From the NCBI GenBank assembly GCA_033782935.1, contig JAWQEG010000723.1, positions 1,302,001-1,366,000 on the forward strand: 64,000 bases of DNA. The letters run 5' to 3'. The stretch comes from Petrolisthes cinctipes. Its lineage: Eukaryota > Arthropoda > Malacostraca > Decapoda > Porcellanidae. The notes under the pieces are model-generated. The model was given only the letters and a program-made list of their open reading frames with translations, had not been told where the DNA came from and did no database searches. Shown here in pieces: positions 34,880 to 45,280 of this stretch; within the stretch, counting starts at the first letter, position 1, and each line of letters starts with the position of its first letter. The position numbers were made by a program, and so were the translations under genes.

Positions 34880-35007
34880 GTCTGCCAGGCTTATGTAACA
34901 AAGGGGAGTCAAGGACATGTGCTAGTGCCTTACTGGCTGCTGGAGGAGATGCAAGCAGTCTGCCAGGCCTATATAACAAAGGGAGTCAAGGATACGTGCT
35001 AGTGCCG
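34880..35007. repeat. Direct duplication, about 78-bp period
   Basis: CAGTCTGCCAGGC and the following 35 bases occur at about 34,881 and 34,959, ending GTGCTAGTGCC each time. It lies at the left edge of the Harbinger remnant. Confidence 0.75.
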
Positions 35008-37425
35008 CATCCCACACAGCACGATGAGAGGCGAACGTCGCACGATTGAGCATGATAACCGACGAATCCCACGACTCACAACAGCTGTGAGATGAGCACA
35101 CGATATTACTAAGATTACAACGAGTATAGGACAACCATCTGACGATATACCGTGTTGCTATCAATCATTTTTCATAAATCCAGTACGACACTAACACGAT
35201 GGCCACATGATAAAGATAAGATGTTACTCGAAGGTACACTCTCCCAAAAAAGTATCGGCATTGCTGGCTAAATCCTGCTGAGAAAAGATCGAAGCTACAT
35301 GTATGACTGTACTGTGGGGTTGGTATTCCTGCTGGCAATGAGTTGATTCTCATTTCTGTACTAACGTGAAATCCTCTAGCATACATAATTCATGCATTAG
35401 GCAAGTCGTGGAGGAAGAGTTGTGCCTTCATTTTTACATATATACGTTATGTGATTTTAATGATTGATGGTTTGGGGGGAGGGGGAATTTACTGAATTAT
35501 TGAATATAATGAGAATGATAATCCAGAGAATAAAGTTACCAAATCGGATTTTAACCAAAAAGGAATCTTTGAGTAGATTCGCTGTAACTGTAGTATTTTG
35601 TCTTAAATATAATGCAGTTATAGCATAGGGTAGGATTAAGTAGGCTTATGCTTTTTCTTCTCATACTTCTAAATAAGGTTTTGTAAAGTAACAAACAGAC
35701 ATTGCCCTCTCCAGAAAGTGACGTGTATAAACAAACATGTGAAGCAACCAACACCTCAAAGATTCACTCGATAATCTCGGGGCCTCAGTCTCAGGCCACG
35801 ACTGATGGCCTCCTGTCCCGAGGTAGAGGTATATAAAAAAAGTAAAAATAAAATAAAATAAACAAAAGAAAGATAACGTTATATACCATTCGGCAACTAC
35901 GGTGTGGATTAGCTGTTTTCAGCATTAGAAAGGGGCAAATCTTACGATAATATTTGAAATTTCTCTAATAGGTAAAGAAATGCGAATATGTTTCGATTTG
36001 CATCCACTATAATTTCTCTGACTCATGTAGCAATACGAATATGCATAATTGGCAACTGATCGGCAGGAATACCACTATCTATAAGGTTTCAAAGCAATGT
36101 ACCATAATGCTACGTTTATTGTCGTTTTCGTTCATTCGGTAAAATGCCGATACTTTTTTGGGAGAGTGTACATCAATAACAGTACGATATTCAACGACAA
36201 CAGACAACCACAGGACGACAACTGGACGAATTACACGAATGCCGCCCGACAAACACGAGTGCAACATGACCATTTTTTCCGGAATTCACACCTGTATGTA
36301 AATTGTGGGCCCACACCTGGCCATCACAGTTCCACAGCAGCATCCACCGACGTCACAGCATCACATCCCATGCAACATGGCCCTTCCCACGCCCCCCCTG
36401 CAGGACATGCCTGGCCACATGGCCCTTCCTACGCCTTCCCAGCAGGACACCGATGAGTACTACACGGATGAACTTGAAATGAATTGTCTGCTGATCAACA
36501 ACCTCAAGATTCAACTTTATTTAACCCACCTGCTCAACATTGACCAACAACAAAATAATAAGCGAGGGAAGAAGGCCGTAGGTGGTTTGTTAGGTCGTGG
36601 ATTGCACAGAGGGAACAGTATGGCCACTACCACCAACTTCTGCCACACCTCCAAGAACATGACCTTGATTCCTACAGATATTACCTGTGGGTCGACCATG
36701 CCATCTTCAACGAAATATTGCAGTGAATTACACCTCGAATAAGTAGACAGGACACAAATTGGAGGAACCAGGGCAACGCTTGGCCATTACACTGCACTTC
36801 ATGGCCACAGGGAAGGCCTACAAAAGCATGGCTCTGAATTTCCGTGTGGGGGCCAATTCCATCTCCAAGCTTGTTCCGGACACCTGCGAGGCCATTAAAC
36901 GATAAACTGGCCACTTGTTGCAGTGTTGTTGTACCTTTATCGACTTATTATCGTGTTATTATCGTCCAAGACTCGATTTGCAATAGTGATTGACCCAGGT
37001 ATATTGTGTTATTGTTGTGGTAGGTTCGTTATGTTATCGTTCCATCATCGTTCGGCTTACGGTCGGTTATTGTGCTATTATCTGGATTGTCGTATAGTTT
37101 TTTGGCAGCCACGAATACGACGATCATGCAACGAATACAATGAATGCCCCACGACAATCACGGGAATGTACACTGATAGCGATACAATAGGTTTGTAATG
37201 GTTTTCTTCGACGATGAATCGCGAAAAATTTGGGGTGCACAATTTTTCCTGGATGAATCAGGAAAAATGCATGACTACCACGATACGCCCTAGACTGTCA
37301 CTCGATGTTTCACGACTCCAGATTTTTTTTTACACGATGTTACACGATAGTTAGATTTTTAATTTTTTTCTGCAAGTTATGCTGATTCGTGGAGCGGTCA
37401 CCTCACATCGTGCTGTGTGGGATAT
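35004..37425 (+). mobile_element. PIF/Harbinger transposon remnant
   Basis: ATCCCACACAGCACGATG at about 35,009-35,026 pairs with its inverse at about 37,408-37,425, with weaker pairing for another 30 bases inward. The interior holds a broken Harbinger transposase. A second, internal inverted pair (35,231-35,345 with 36,055-36,170) shares TCTCCCAAAAAAGTATCGGCA and the GGAATACC segment. This suggests a nested or rearranged copy. Boundaries are approximate. Confidence 0.65.
36540..36900 (+). pseudogene. PIF/Harbinger (HARBI1-type) transposase, N-terminal remnant
   Basis: Translating across frames gives the expected order of a HARBI1-type transposase N-terminus. First comes GRRWFVRSWIAQREQYGHYH from about 36,570, then SYRYYLWVDHAIFNEILQ near 36,675, then a stop at about 36,726, then ITPRISRQDTNWR. 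After a one-base shift near 36,780 it reads LAITLHFMATGKAYKSMALN followed by FRVGANSISKLVPDTCEAIK. A TAA at about 36,903 ends it. The catalytic DDE core is missing. The helix-turn-helix-like part is still recognisable, but the gene is dead. Confidence 0.85.
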
Positions 37426-37759
37426 GGGATTTACTGGCTGCTTGGGGGGGAAAGGTCATGGTGTCCACCAATCCACTTTCAGCTATACCCCAACCCAAGC
37501 TATACCCCAAGTCAAGCTAGAAATATTGTCCTTAACATGTTCAAGTACTTCGATAAGAGAGAAATTACACAAAAATAAATGCAAAACTACAGGTATTAAA
37601 ATATTCATTTATTGTTCAAAGGATTACATAATAGATGTTACCAGTGCTGTGGTCGGATGTCAAGTGGCGGCATCGAGACCGGTACGAGAACATATTTTGT
37701 TATCCATGGTGTTGAAGGGGAAGGGGGCGTGGCCTATTGAGATTGTTAGTTTGTCCCAA

Positions 37760-38149
37760 CTTTAACTTAAGAAGACAGTGTTTATATCACACAGGTTTGG
37801 TTTAGGTAGTGTGTATCTCAATAATAACCACGTTTGTTTATAGATAAAGTTATAACAAGGGGAAAAGTAACCACTAGTTGTAGTACCAGGAAATTTAAAG
37901 AATAAAGAACTTGTCCATATCCAAATAATATTGTTACACAAACCTCTTGAAGGAGGAAAAGTCTTTAGATAGAGTGAATATAGTACATGATCAAGTAGTT
38001 GAGATAAAGAACATATTTAATGACATATTAATGTGAAGTTGGACAGAGTGACTTTTGTTATCTTTTGTTGAACTTACTGTGGCAATATAAAAGTGTTCAT
38101 TGTTGTGTCTTTATGTTACTTACATTCCTTTGGATGCTGGTTGTGTTCT
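37760..38149. other. Upstream region of the RING gene, no coding exon seen
   Basis: AT-rich. Because the first coding exon begins with a splice acceptor, a non-coding first exon and promoter should lie upstream, possibly here. I cannot place them from sequence. Confidence 0.3.
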
Positions 38150-38380
38150 TAGTCATTCTAAATATAATAATAAGGGAAGGAGGAATTGTGTGATGTATGT
38201 GTGTTGTTAATCAGACTGACTTTGAATTCTCTTCATACATAGCATCCACTCTTTTCCATTGAATGGTGTTAGTCATTCTGAATATAATAGGAAGGGAGGG
38301 AGGAATTATTGTGTTGTATGTGTGTTGTCAGTCAGCTTGACTTTGAATTCTCTTATATACCATCCACTCTTCCATTTCTG
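38150..38380. repeat. Tandem duplication, about 118-bp period
   Basis: TTAGTCATTCT followed by AATATAATA and a G/A-rich run appears at about 38,151 and 38,269. Both units end in TTTGAATTCTCTT and CATCCACTCTT. It lies just upstream of the first coding exon. Confidence 0.8.
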
Positions 38381-38425
38381 TAACATGTGAACTGCCAAGA
38401 ATGTAACCACCTTCCTCCCTCAGGT

Positions 38426-38503
38426 ATGGACACCAAGGACACAGGTATCAAACAGGAACCTACAGCTCCAGGGGCTGAAGGCAATGATGGAGGTTTTCCA
38501 CAG
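38426..38503 (+). CDS. RING gene, coding exon 1 (start)
   Basis: The acceptor cctccctcag precedes GT and then ATG; the donor is CAG/gtaact. The exon encodes 26 residues, starting MDTKDTGIKQEPT. IKQE fits the SUMO acceptor consensus. This ATG is preferred because the frame joins exon 2 at phase 0 and because the alternative ATG at 38,710 lies inside the intron before the exon 2 acceptor. Confidence 0.75.
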
Positions 38504-41500
38504 GTAACTTTATATAATATATGTACTATAATATAATATTCACAAGGAATACAAAGCTGGAAATTCATTAGAAAGTGGAGTGTTGTTTTGCATTATTAAT
38601 CTATAAGATAATGTGTACTTTAAACTCTTAATTAATTAAGTAAGTTTGTTGACCTGTGTGTACTGTATTCTATTTAGTGAGTTGTATGTAAAACTGGTTC
38701 TAATCAATGACATGTTTCCACCACAGAACAACCCATTAGAGTGTGGTGTTTGTTTTACTCTGTTTGATGACACAGAGCGCCGGCCACGTACACTCCCCTG
38801 TGGTCACACCTTCTGTACATCCTGCTTAAGTACATTATTGGAAACAAAGGATCTAACATGTCCAAGTTGTCGAGTGAAACACCAAACTACAACAATCAAC
38901 AAAATTCCCATCAACTACACCGTTGAGGAGATCCTAAAGCACCAGAAAGCACTCATACCCTCCACAAACGTCACCGCAACTGAAGAAATTACATCAAGTA
39001 AGGAACCTGGTACTCCAGCAGGTGCCACATTTACCACCATCAAACCTTCACTGAAGAACCTTCTGGAGGAGCAGCGTATCAGTATGAAGAGTGCAATGGA
39101 CGACCGTGAAGAAAAAAAGGGGCAGTTGGAACAGTATCATACACACCTAGCCGAATGGAAGAAAATACACCAATTTCTAATGGACAAAATGAAGGAACTA
39201 ATGACACAAAACAAGTCTGCTGTGGACGATCTGGACCAGGAAGACTGTAGGGTAAACAGTCACATTCAAGATGGGCAAGAAGGAGATAACCAGATGAAAG
39301 CTAGTATGGAGAACATTGAAGCCATCACCAAGGAAGAGGAGGCTCTTCAAGTCATCAATCAAGCTTGCCACTGCATGGACGAGGATAAAGACTGGAAGAA
39401 GAAGTACCAAGAACTCTTCCCAGATGTTAAAACAGTCACCACCAGTAAGAAGGTATTTATATCCATCCTCAACCTTTATCCACTCAGTGTTGTAAAAATG
39501 GTCACCTCTTACTTCATAATGAACTCTTATTAAAATATACAAAACAGTTGTCAAGTCATACATAGGTTTACATAACTGCTATCAAGTCATACATAGATTT
39601 ACATAACTACTGTCAAGTCATACATATTACACACCATCCATACACTAGGTCTCTAATACTGGTGCTGTTAAGGAGATAGTATACAATTGGTACATTGGAG
39701 CACATTGATTCCTTCAAAGTATACCAGGAAACAGGACTAGATTAACTAAAATAATGTTGGTCTGGTGCTTGGAATAATTTGGAGAAATTAGTTGCTACAA
39801 ATTTACCAACACTGTACTACCCCCTTAGAACCATCAATATATTACCTCAGCTTCCCTAAATGTATGTGTTTTAGCACAACAACCTCATCATCAATAATAT
39901 CAGCTTTGATAAATATTTTAGTACTGTTATTATCAGGTAGTCCTAATTGAGCACATGCTTTTATTAACCATTAATTCATTAGTGTCAATCAGAAGATGAT
40001 CTTAAGGTTTCTGTAATACTAATTGTATCAGTCATTTGATATTGTTGAATTTTAATGTCAATTATTAATGGACAATTTGCAACTTTACTAAGCCATTAAG
40101 AAATCAGCCTGTAGGAGTGATTAAATGTTTTCACTCCCTCTTTACTGTTCGGGGTTTAAGTGATACTCTTTATTTGAACTTTGTTAATTACAAATGTAAA
40201 GTTCTGATTTTCTTTTGTACATTTGTTTCTATGTCATTTGTGTAATAAGACCCAGTGTAGAAAACCCATAATGGTAAAATACAAGTGTATTGACCAATAT
40301 ATTTAGTGTACCAGTGTGAGTTTTCCTTATGTTGTTATTTATATAATCACTTGGATTGTCTTATAACAACACAATGTATTTATTTTCATTTCTTCAACTG
40401 TCCCTCCTTTTCTTTATATTCCTTCTTACTTACTGTCCCTCATCTCTATCTCCTTGTCCCTTGTAACTACAAGGTGTTTCTGGCCAAACACTGGCCATTC
40501 ATTCACTATTAATGCTTGCACCTTACACAGAGTTAAAACAACAATATTTTTATCTCAACAGGTCCGTGATGTAACAAAGAAGGCCTTGATGATGGTTGAT
40601 GATGAGGCTGGTGCTACAGAACAAACTAACCAACTGAGTGACTTTACTCTACCTCTTATGGACAAAGTTCAGGAGGCCTTGATGATGGTTGATGGTGAGG
40701 CTGGTGCTACAGAACACACTAACCAACTGAGTGACTTTACTCTACCTCACGCCGTAAAAGACCAGATACATGTATGTTGTTAATGTTCTGATATAATATT
40801 ACAGTACAATGCACTATTTATCTCACTACTTATACTGTCCCACCTCACTGCTTATACTGTACCACCTTACTACTTATACTGACCCACCTCACTACTTATA
40901 CTGTCCCACCTTACTACTTATACTGTCCCACCTTACTACTTATACTGACCCACCTTACTACTTATACTGTACCACCTCACTACTTATACTGTACCACCTC
41001 ACTACTTATACTGTACCACCTTACTACTTATACTGACCCACCTCACTACTTATACTGTACCACCTCACTACTTATACTGTACCACCTCACTACTTATACT
41101 GTACCACCTCACTACTTATACTGACCCACCTTACTACCAATATTGTCACATCTAACTCCTTGTACATATTTTGTTACACCAGTCACTCTGTTCACTGATA
41201 ATATATTTCTTTTGTCCACTCTCTCTTGGGTAGGAGGTGACAAATACCTCCTCAGTATCCCAGCTTATCGTAAAAGGTCAGTAGAAGGGGTTTTCACTTC
41301 TCCAACTGTCACTTTTAGGTTATCTGTTACATTTTGTGCTTACTGTCCCATCTCTTAATTACCTTTCTCGGGCGCCATATGACCTCACTGTTGCGGCGCA
41401 TGATATCAATTAATCCCTTGTCCACAGTTTGAACTGTATTATTTGTACCCTAAAACATTATTATGGTATTGTCTGTTTCATCATGTATTATCACAACACA

Positions 41501-43660
41501 ATTGTTTTCCTTTTCTCTACAGTTTGAGGAACTTAAACCTTTAATGTCAGCTATATGGATGAAGAAAGCTATATGGATGAAGGTAGACCTTAGGAAGAAG
41601 GTAGAGGCTGGTGAAGTGTTTGGAATACAAGAGAACCAGAATGACTACAACTACTCCAGATTGAGCCTAGATAATGGACGACTTCTCCTCCACTGCCTCC
41701 AGAACCAACCTCCACCCCATGTGGCCATCACCCTGCCAGTATGTTCACAGGAATTATTTTACACTGAGTCTAATTTCTACCATTTAATGTGAGATTATTT
41801 TGTTTATGAATTGGAAGGTCTGTGACTCCTCCAAACTATACCACAAAACAGATACCTTATTAGTATTACTGAGGATGTCTGTTTTCTGGTATAGTTAGGA
41901 GGAATCAGTAGCCTTCCAATTTACCAACAAGAGAACCTCCCCTTAAAGACTGTTGACATAATGGTTGTTGTAATATTGTGGAAGGTGAGGAGGGCTTGTA
42001 GGGAAACTGTGGCAATGAGATGAAAGAGGTGTGGGGGAAGGACATTAATTATATTTGAGTGTGGGGGTAGGCTAATTGTGGGACTTTATTTGGTGAGATG
42101 TGGTGTGTGTTTAATATGGAGTGGGAGAGGAAAAGGTTGTGGTGATGTGGTGTTTCTGAAAGAGTGATGAATGTGTGTGTAATGAGTAAGAGATAGGTGG
42201 TGAGTGTAGTGAGGAAGAGGGTGTGTGAGTTATAATGGTGTGTGTAGTGAGTAAGTGGGTGTGTGCATTATGGTGATGTGTGTGTAGTGAGTAATAAGGT
42301 GTGCTAGTTATGGTGGTGAGTGTAATGAGTAGCAAGGTTTGGGAGTTATGGTGGTGTGTGTAGTGAGTAAGAGGATGGGTAAGTTATGATAGTGTGTGTA
42401 GTGAGTAGGAGGACGAGTAAGTTATGATGGTGTGTGTAGTGCGTTGAAAGATGTGCGAGTGATAGAAGAGTATTTAGTGAGTAGGAGGATGGGTGAGTTA
42501 TAGTGGTGTGTGTACAGAGTGGGAGGGTACGTGGTGTGTGTAGTGAGTAGGAAGGTGTGTGCGTTGTTGTGGTGTGTGTAGGAGGTTGAATGTGTAGTGA
42601 GTAAGGTGTTAGAATGATGGATGTGTGTGTAGTGAGTAGGAAGGTGTGTGAGTTATGGCTGTGTGTAGTGAGTTAGAGGGTGGGTGAGTGATGGATGTGT
42701 GTGTAATGAGTAGGTAGGTGTGTAGTGGATAAGAGGTTGAGTGTGTAATGAGTAGGTAGGTGTGTAGTGGATAAGAGGTTGAGTGTGTAATGAGTAGGTA
42801 GGTGTGTAGTGAATAAGAGGTTGAGTGTGTAGTGAGTAAGAAGGTGTGTGTACTGAGTAGGAGGGTGTGTGAAGATATAAGGCTGTGTGTAGTGAGTAGG
42901 AGGTTGAGTATGTAGTGAGTAGGAAGGTGTGTAAGTTTTGATGGTGTGTGTAGTGAGTATGAGGATGGACGAGTTATAAGGGTGTGTGTAATGAGTAGGA
43001 GAGTATGTGTGTGTAGTGAGTAGGAGGATGGCGAGTTATAAGGGTGTGTGTAATGAGTAGGAGAGTATGTGTGTGTAGTGAGTAGAAGGATGGATGAGTT
43101 ATAAGGGTGTGTGTAATGAGTAGGAGAGTATGTGTGTGTATATGAAAGATGTGGTTGATAGGGTCAGTAATAATAGTTGTGTCTTACAGGTGAGTGAGAT
43201 AATAAAGACCCTGAACCCTAAGTCTACCATCACCTTCCTGGACATGGCTTGGGAGGGGTTGACAAGAGGGAGAGTCTACATCTGGGTGAATGAGGACACA
43301 ACAGAGGCCAGACAGTTTGTTGGTCTCTGCACCGGACAGCCAGGATCCTCCTTCCTCAATACTCAGTTAAATAGAGTTTGGGACAAGGGGGGAAAGGAAG
43401 AGTGTGTGTATGGTGGGAACTATAACTTTAATGAAGAACTAGAACATTTTTTATATGATTATCAGGTGGGGGATGTAACATTTGACAGTCATTCAGAAAA
43501 GAGTGGTGAATTTTGCATCAGCACCAACGGTGGGTATGAGTCTGTTGGTGCTACAATTGGCCAAGTGGAGAGTGGACTGGAAGTGTTGAAGGCAGCAGTC
43601 CAACTCAATGACATCACACAAGTCACTGTGGTGGACTGTGGTGTTGTGGTGCCTCTCTAG
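38426..43660 (+). CDS. RING-coiled coil-cyclophilin-like protein, five coding exons
   Basis: Joining 38426-38503, 38727-39452, 40562-40771, 41523-41738 and 43190-43660 gives an uninterrupted frame of 566 residues. Every intron is phase 0 with GT-AG ends. Domains in order: a short leader with a SUMO-consensus-like IKQE; a C3HC4 RING finger (Cys32, Cys35, Cys51, His53, Cys56, Cys59, Cys71, Cys74); a coiled coil at about 145-255; a 31-residue tandem repeat at about 275-335; a linker; and a cyclophilin-like domain at about 425-566. RING domains of this type recruit E2 enzymes, so it is probably a ubiquitin ligase, with the C-terminal domain as target binder. There is no B-box. The gene lies alone among mobile elements and its introns carry several. 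Substrate and pathway are unknown. A 5' non-coding exon is expected. Confidence 0.85.
38727..39452 (+). CDS. RING gene, coding exon 2: RING finger and coiled coil
   Basis: The acceptor tttccaccacag opens 242 codons; the donor is AAG/gtattt. It contains the C3HC4 RING (CGVCF, CGHTFCTSC, CPSC) with the usual Pro after the seventh ligand's Cys. From about residue 145 to 255 follow heptad-like, highly charged helices (EEQRISMKSAMDDREEKKG, EWKKIHQFLMDKMKEL) that should dimerise. The RING-to-coil distance is shorter than in true TRIM proteins because B-boxes are absent. Confidence 0.88.
39668..39827. mobile_element. TTAA-family hairpin MITE in intron 2 (copy C)
   Basis: TTAA at 39,668 and TTAG at 39,824 bound it. 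The left arm reads CATTGGAGCACATTGATTCC; the right arm has GGAGAAATTAGTTGCTACAA and TTTACCAACACTGTACTA. The inner arms carry ACCAGGAAACAG and its partner. The rest of intron 2 is AT-rich with nothing recognised. Confidence 0.65.
40562..40771 (+). CDS. RING gene, coding exon 3: duplicated 31-residue segment
   Basis: The acceptor tatctcaacag opens 70 codons; the donor is CAT/gtatgt. The exon holds two copies of ALMMVDDEAGATEQTNQLSD and its variant (ALMMVDGEAGATEHTNQLSD), 93 bases apart and nearly identical at DNA level. This is a recent in-frame duplication. It matches no domain I know. Confidence 0.82.
40815..41140. repeat. 20-bp minisatellite in intron 3
   Basis: The unit CCTCACTACTTATACTGTAC repeats about 16 times, with ACC/CCC and T/C variants. 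It lies wholly within intron 3. Frames across it are artefacts. Confidence 0.92.
41270..41425 (+). mobile_element. Retroposon 3' end with ATATGACCTCACTGTTGCG tail
   Basis: CATATGACCTCACTGTTGCG followed by GCGCATGATATCAATTAATC matches 53,145-53,180 (TATATGACCTCACTGTTGCA, then ATCAATCAATC). It also resembles the inverse of the insertion at 55,830-56,008. The shared end and the ATCA-type tail suggest truncated copies of one retroposon. The 5' limit is uncertain. Confidence 0.5.
41523..41738 (+). CDS. RING gene, coding exon 4: linker
   Basis: The acceptor ttttctctacag opens 72 codons; the donor is CCA/gtatgt. It contains a small duplication, AIWMKKAIWMK, and a hydrophobic end (RLLLHCLQNQPPPHVAITLP). 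No known domain is seen. It connects the repeat exon to the cyclophilin-like exon. Confidence 0.78.
41784..41946. mobile_element. TTAA-family hairpin MITE in intron 4 (copy D)
   Basis: TTAA stands at both ends (41,784-41,787 and 41,943-41,946). The arms of about 65 bases pair: TGAATTGGAAGG, ACTCCTCCAAACTATACCAC and AAAACAGA on the left against the inverse on the right. This is the clearest copy of the family. Confidence 0.82.
42045..43135. repeat. GTGTGTAGTGAGTAGGAGG minisatellite in intron 4
   Basis: About 1.1 kb of intron 4 is a degenerate array of GTGTGTGTAGTGAGTAGGAG units of about 35-60 bases. Many units contain GTGAGT, a splice-donor-like hexamer, and the array ends about 55 bases before the exon 5 acceptor. 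Confidence 0.85.
43190..43660 (+). CDS. RING gene, coding exon 5: degenerate cyclophilin-like domain
   Basis: The acceptor gtgtcttacag opens 156 codons ending TAG. The order of conserved pieces follows cyclophilins: FLDMAWEGLTRGRVYIWV (first strands), EARQFVGLCTGQPGSS, a middle loop with NRVWDKGG, then GDVTFDSHSEKSGEFCIST, GATIGQVESGLEVLKAA and VTVVDCGV (last strand). The catalytic His-Arg-Ile-Ile-Pro loop, the Phe-Met-x-Gln-Gly-Gly motif and the active-site Trp of isomerases are not preserved. I infer a binding domain without isomerase activity. Confidence 0.8.
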   Translation: MSEIIKTLNPKSTITFLDMAWEGLTRGRVYIWVNEDTTEARQFVGLCTGQPGSSFLNTQLNRVWDKGGKEECVYGGNYNFNEELEHFLYDYQVGDVTFDSHSEKSGEFCISTNGGYESVGATIGQVESGLEVLKAAVQLNDITQVTVVDCGVVVPL

Positions 43661-44140
<480 letters not shown>

Positions 44141-44171
44141 GCCTGTTGCATGGAATAGTTTGTAGGAATCT

Positions 44172-44338
44172 TTAAGAGGGGTAATAATATACTTGTGGTA
44201 CTGTACATTGGAGTGTTTTGATTCCTCCACTGTACAGTATGCCAGGAAACAGTACCAGATTAACAATAATAATGTTGTATGGAATAGTTTGTAGGATTTG
44301 GTTGCTCCACAGTTACCAATACTGTACTATACCCTTAA
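44172..44338. mobile_element. TTAA-family hairpin MITE (copy E)
   Basis: TTAA at 44,172-44,175 and 44,335-44,338. The left arm holds TACATTGGAGTGTTTTGATTCC; the right has GGTTGCTCCACAGTTACC. Just before it, GCATGGAATAGTTTGTAGGAATC is the right half of another copy, so two members abut. Confidence 0.72.
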
Positions 44339-44368
44339 TTAATTATGTTAGGTGGGATCCTGGACCAT

Positions 44369-44848
44369 TTAAAGGAATATTTTTATGTTGATGAAGTGGA
44401 AGGTGTGTGTGTGATTCCATCCAAACTATGCTAGGAAACAGATGCCCTCAATGGTACTAATAGGGAATCTCTATCTCTCTCTTACATACATACATACACA
44501 TACACATACATATACATACACACAGACATATACATACATACAAACAGATGCCCTCAATGGTACTAATAGGGAATCTCTATCTCTCTCTTACATACATACA
44601 TACACATACACATACATATACATATACACAGACATATACATACATACAAACAGATGCCCTCAATGGTACTAATAGGGATTCTCTATCTCTCTCTTACATA
44701 CATACATACACATACACATACATACACACAGACATATACATACATACAAACAGATGCCCTCAATGGTACTAATAGGGGATGTGTTTGGTGGCATAGTTTG
44801 GAGGAATCAAACCCCTTCCAATTCACCAACAAGACAATCTCACATTAA
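44369..44848. mobile_element. TTAA-family hairpin MITE with expanded loop (copy F)
   Basis: TTAA at 44,369-44,372 and 44,845-44,848. The outer arms match copy D (GTGGAAGG, GATTCCATCCAAACTATGC; TAGTTTGGAGGAATC, CCTTCCAATTCACCAACAAG). The loop has expanded into about 3.3 tandem units of about 104 bases, each with CAGATGCCCTCAATGGTAC and a run of ACATACATACAC. Frames across the units are artefacts. Confidence 0.78.
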
Positions 44849-44997
44849 CTAGTTCATTTGTATTACTTATATCCTGTAGTTATCTTGTTATTCAATAAAT
44901 ATAATTATAATATTAGTAATGACTTTAGATCACATTTGTTTACATTGATGGTTGTATTGTTTCAAAGATTTTGACAGAATAAGTTAACTTGTTGAAT

Positions 44998-45175
44998 TAC
45001 GCACATAATAATAATAATAATAATGAAATATTACCACAAGACAATAATTATGTGGTAACACACACAATAATAATAATGATAATAATAATAATATCATCAA
45101 AACAATAATTATGTGATAACACACACACATAATAATATTATTAATAATAATAACAATAATAATAATAATAAAGTG
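44998..45175. repeat. (TAA)n tracts with a duplicated ACAATAATTATGTG segment
   Basis: Three TAA-rich tracts alternate with two copies of AACAATAATTATGTG and ACACACA. Compound microsatellite; no gene. Confidence 0.85.
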
Positions 45176-45280
45176 AGTCCAAAACTTGTGTTCTACTGGG
45201 GTGTAGACATCATTGTTAAGCTCTCTTTTGATTGAGTGACACACTCTCCTAGACTCCTGTTCTGCTACATCTCCACCAAG

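Larger units (their letters stand above)
34069..37759. repeat. Inverted repeat pair, 45 bases, 3.6 kb apart
   Basis: The left copy (34,069-34,113) contains GGGACAAACAATCTCAATAGG followed by CCATGCCCCC. The right copy (37,715-37,759) is its inverse, with four extra bases. The two enclose the LTR-like segment and the PIF/Harbinger remnant. They may be the termini of an older transposon or two opposed copies of one repeat. Confidence 0.6.
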
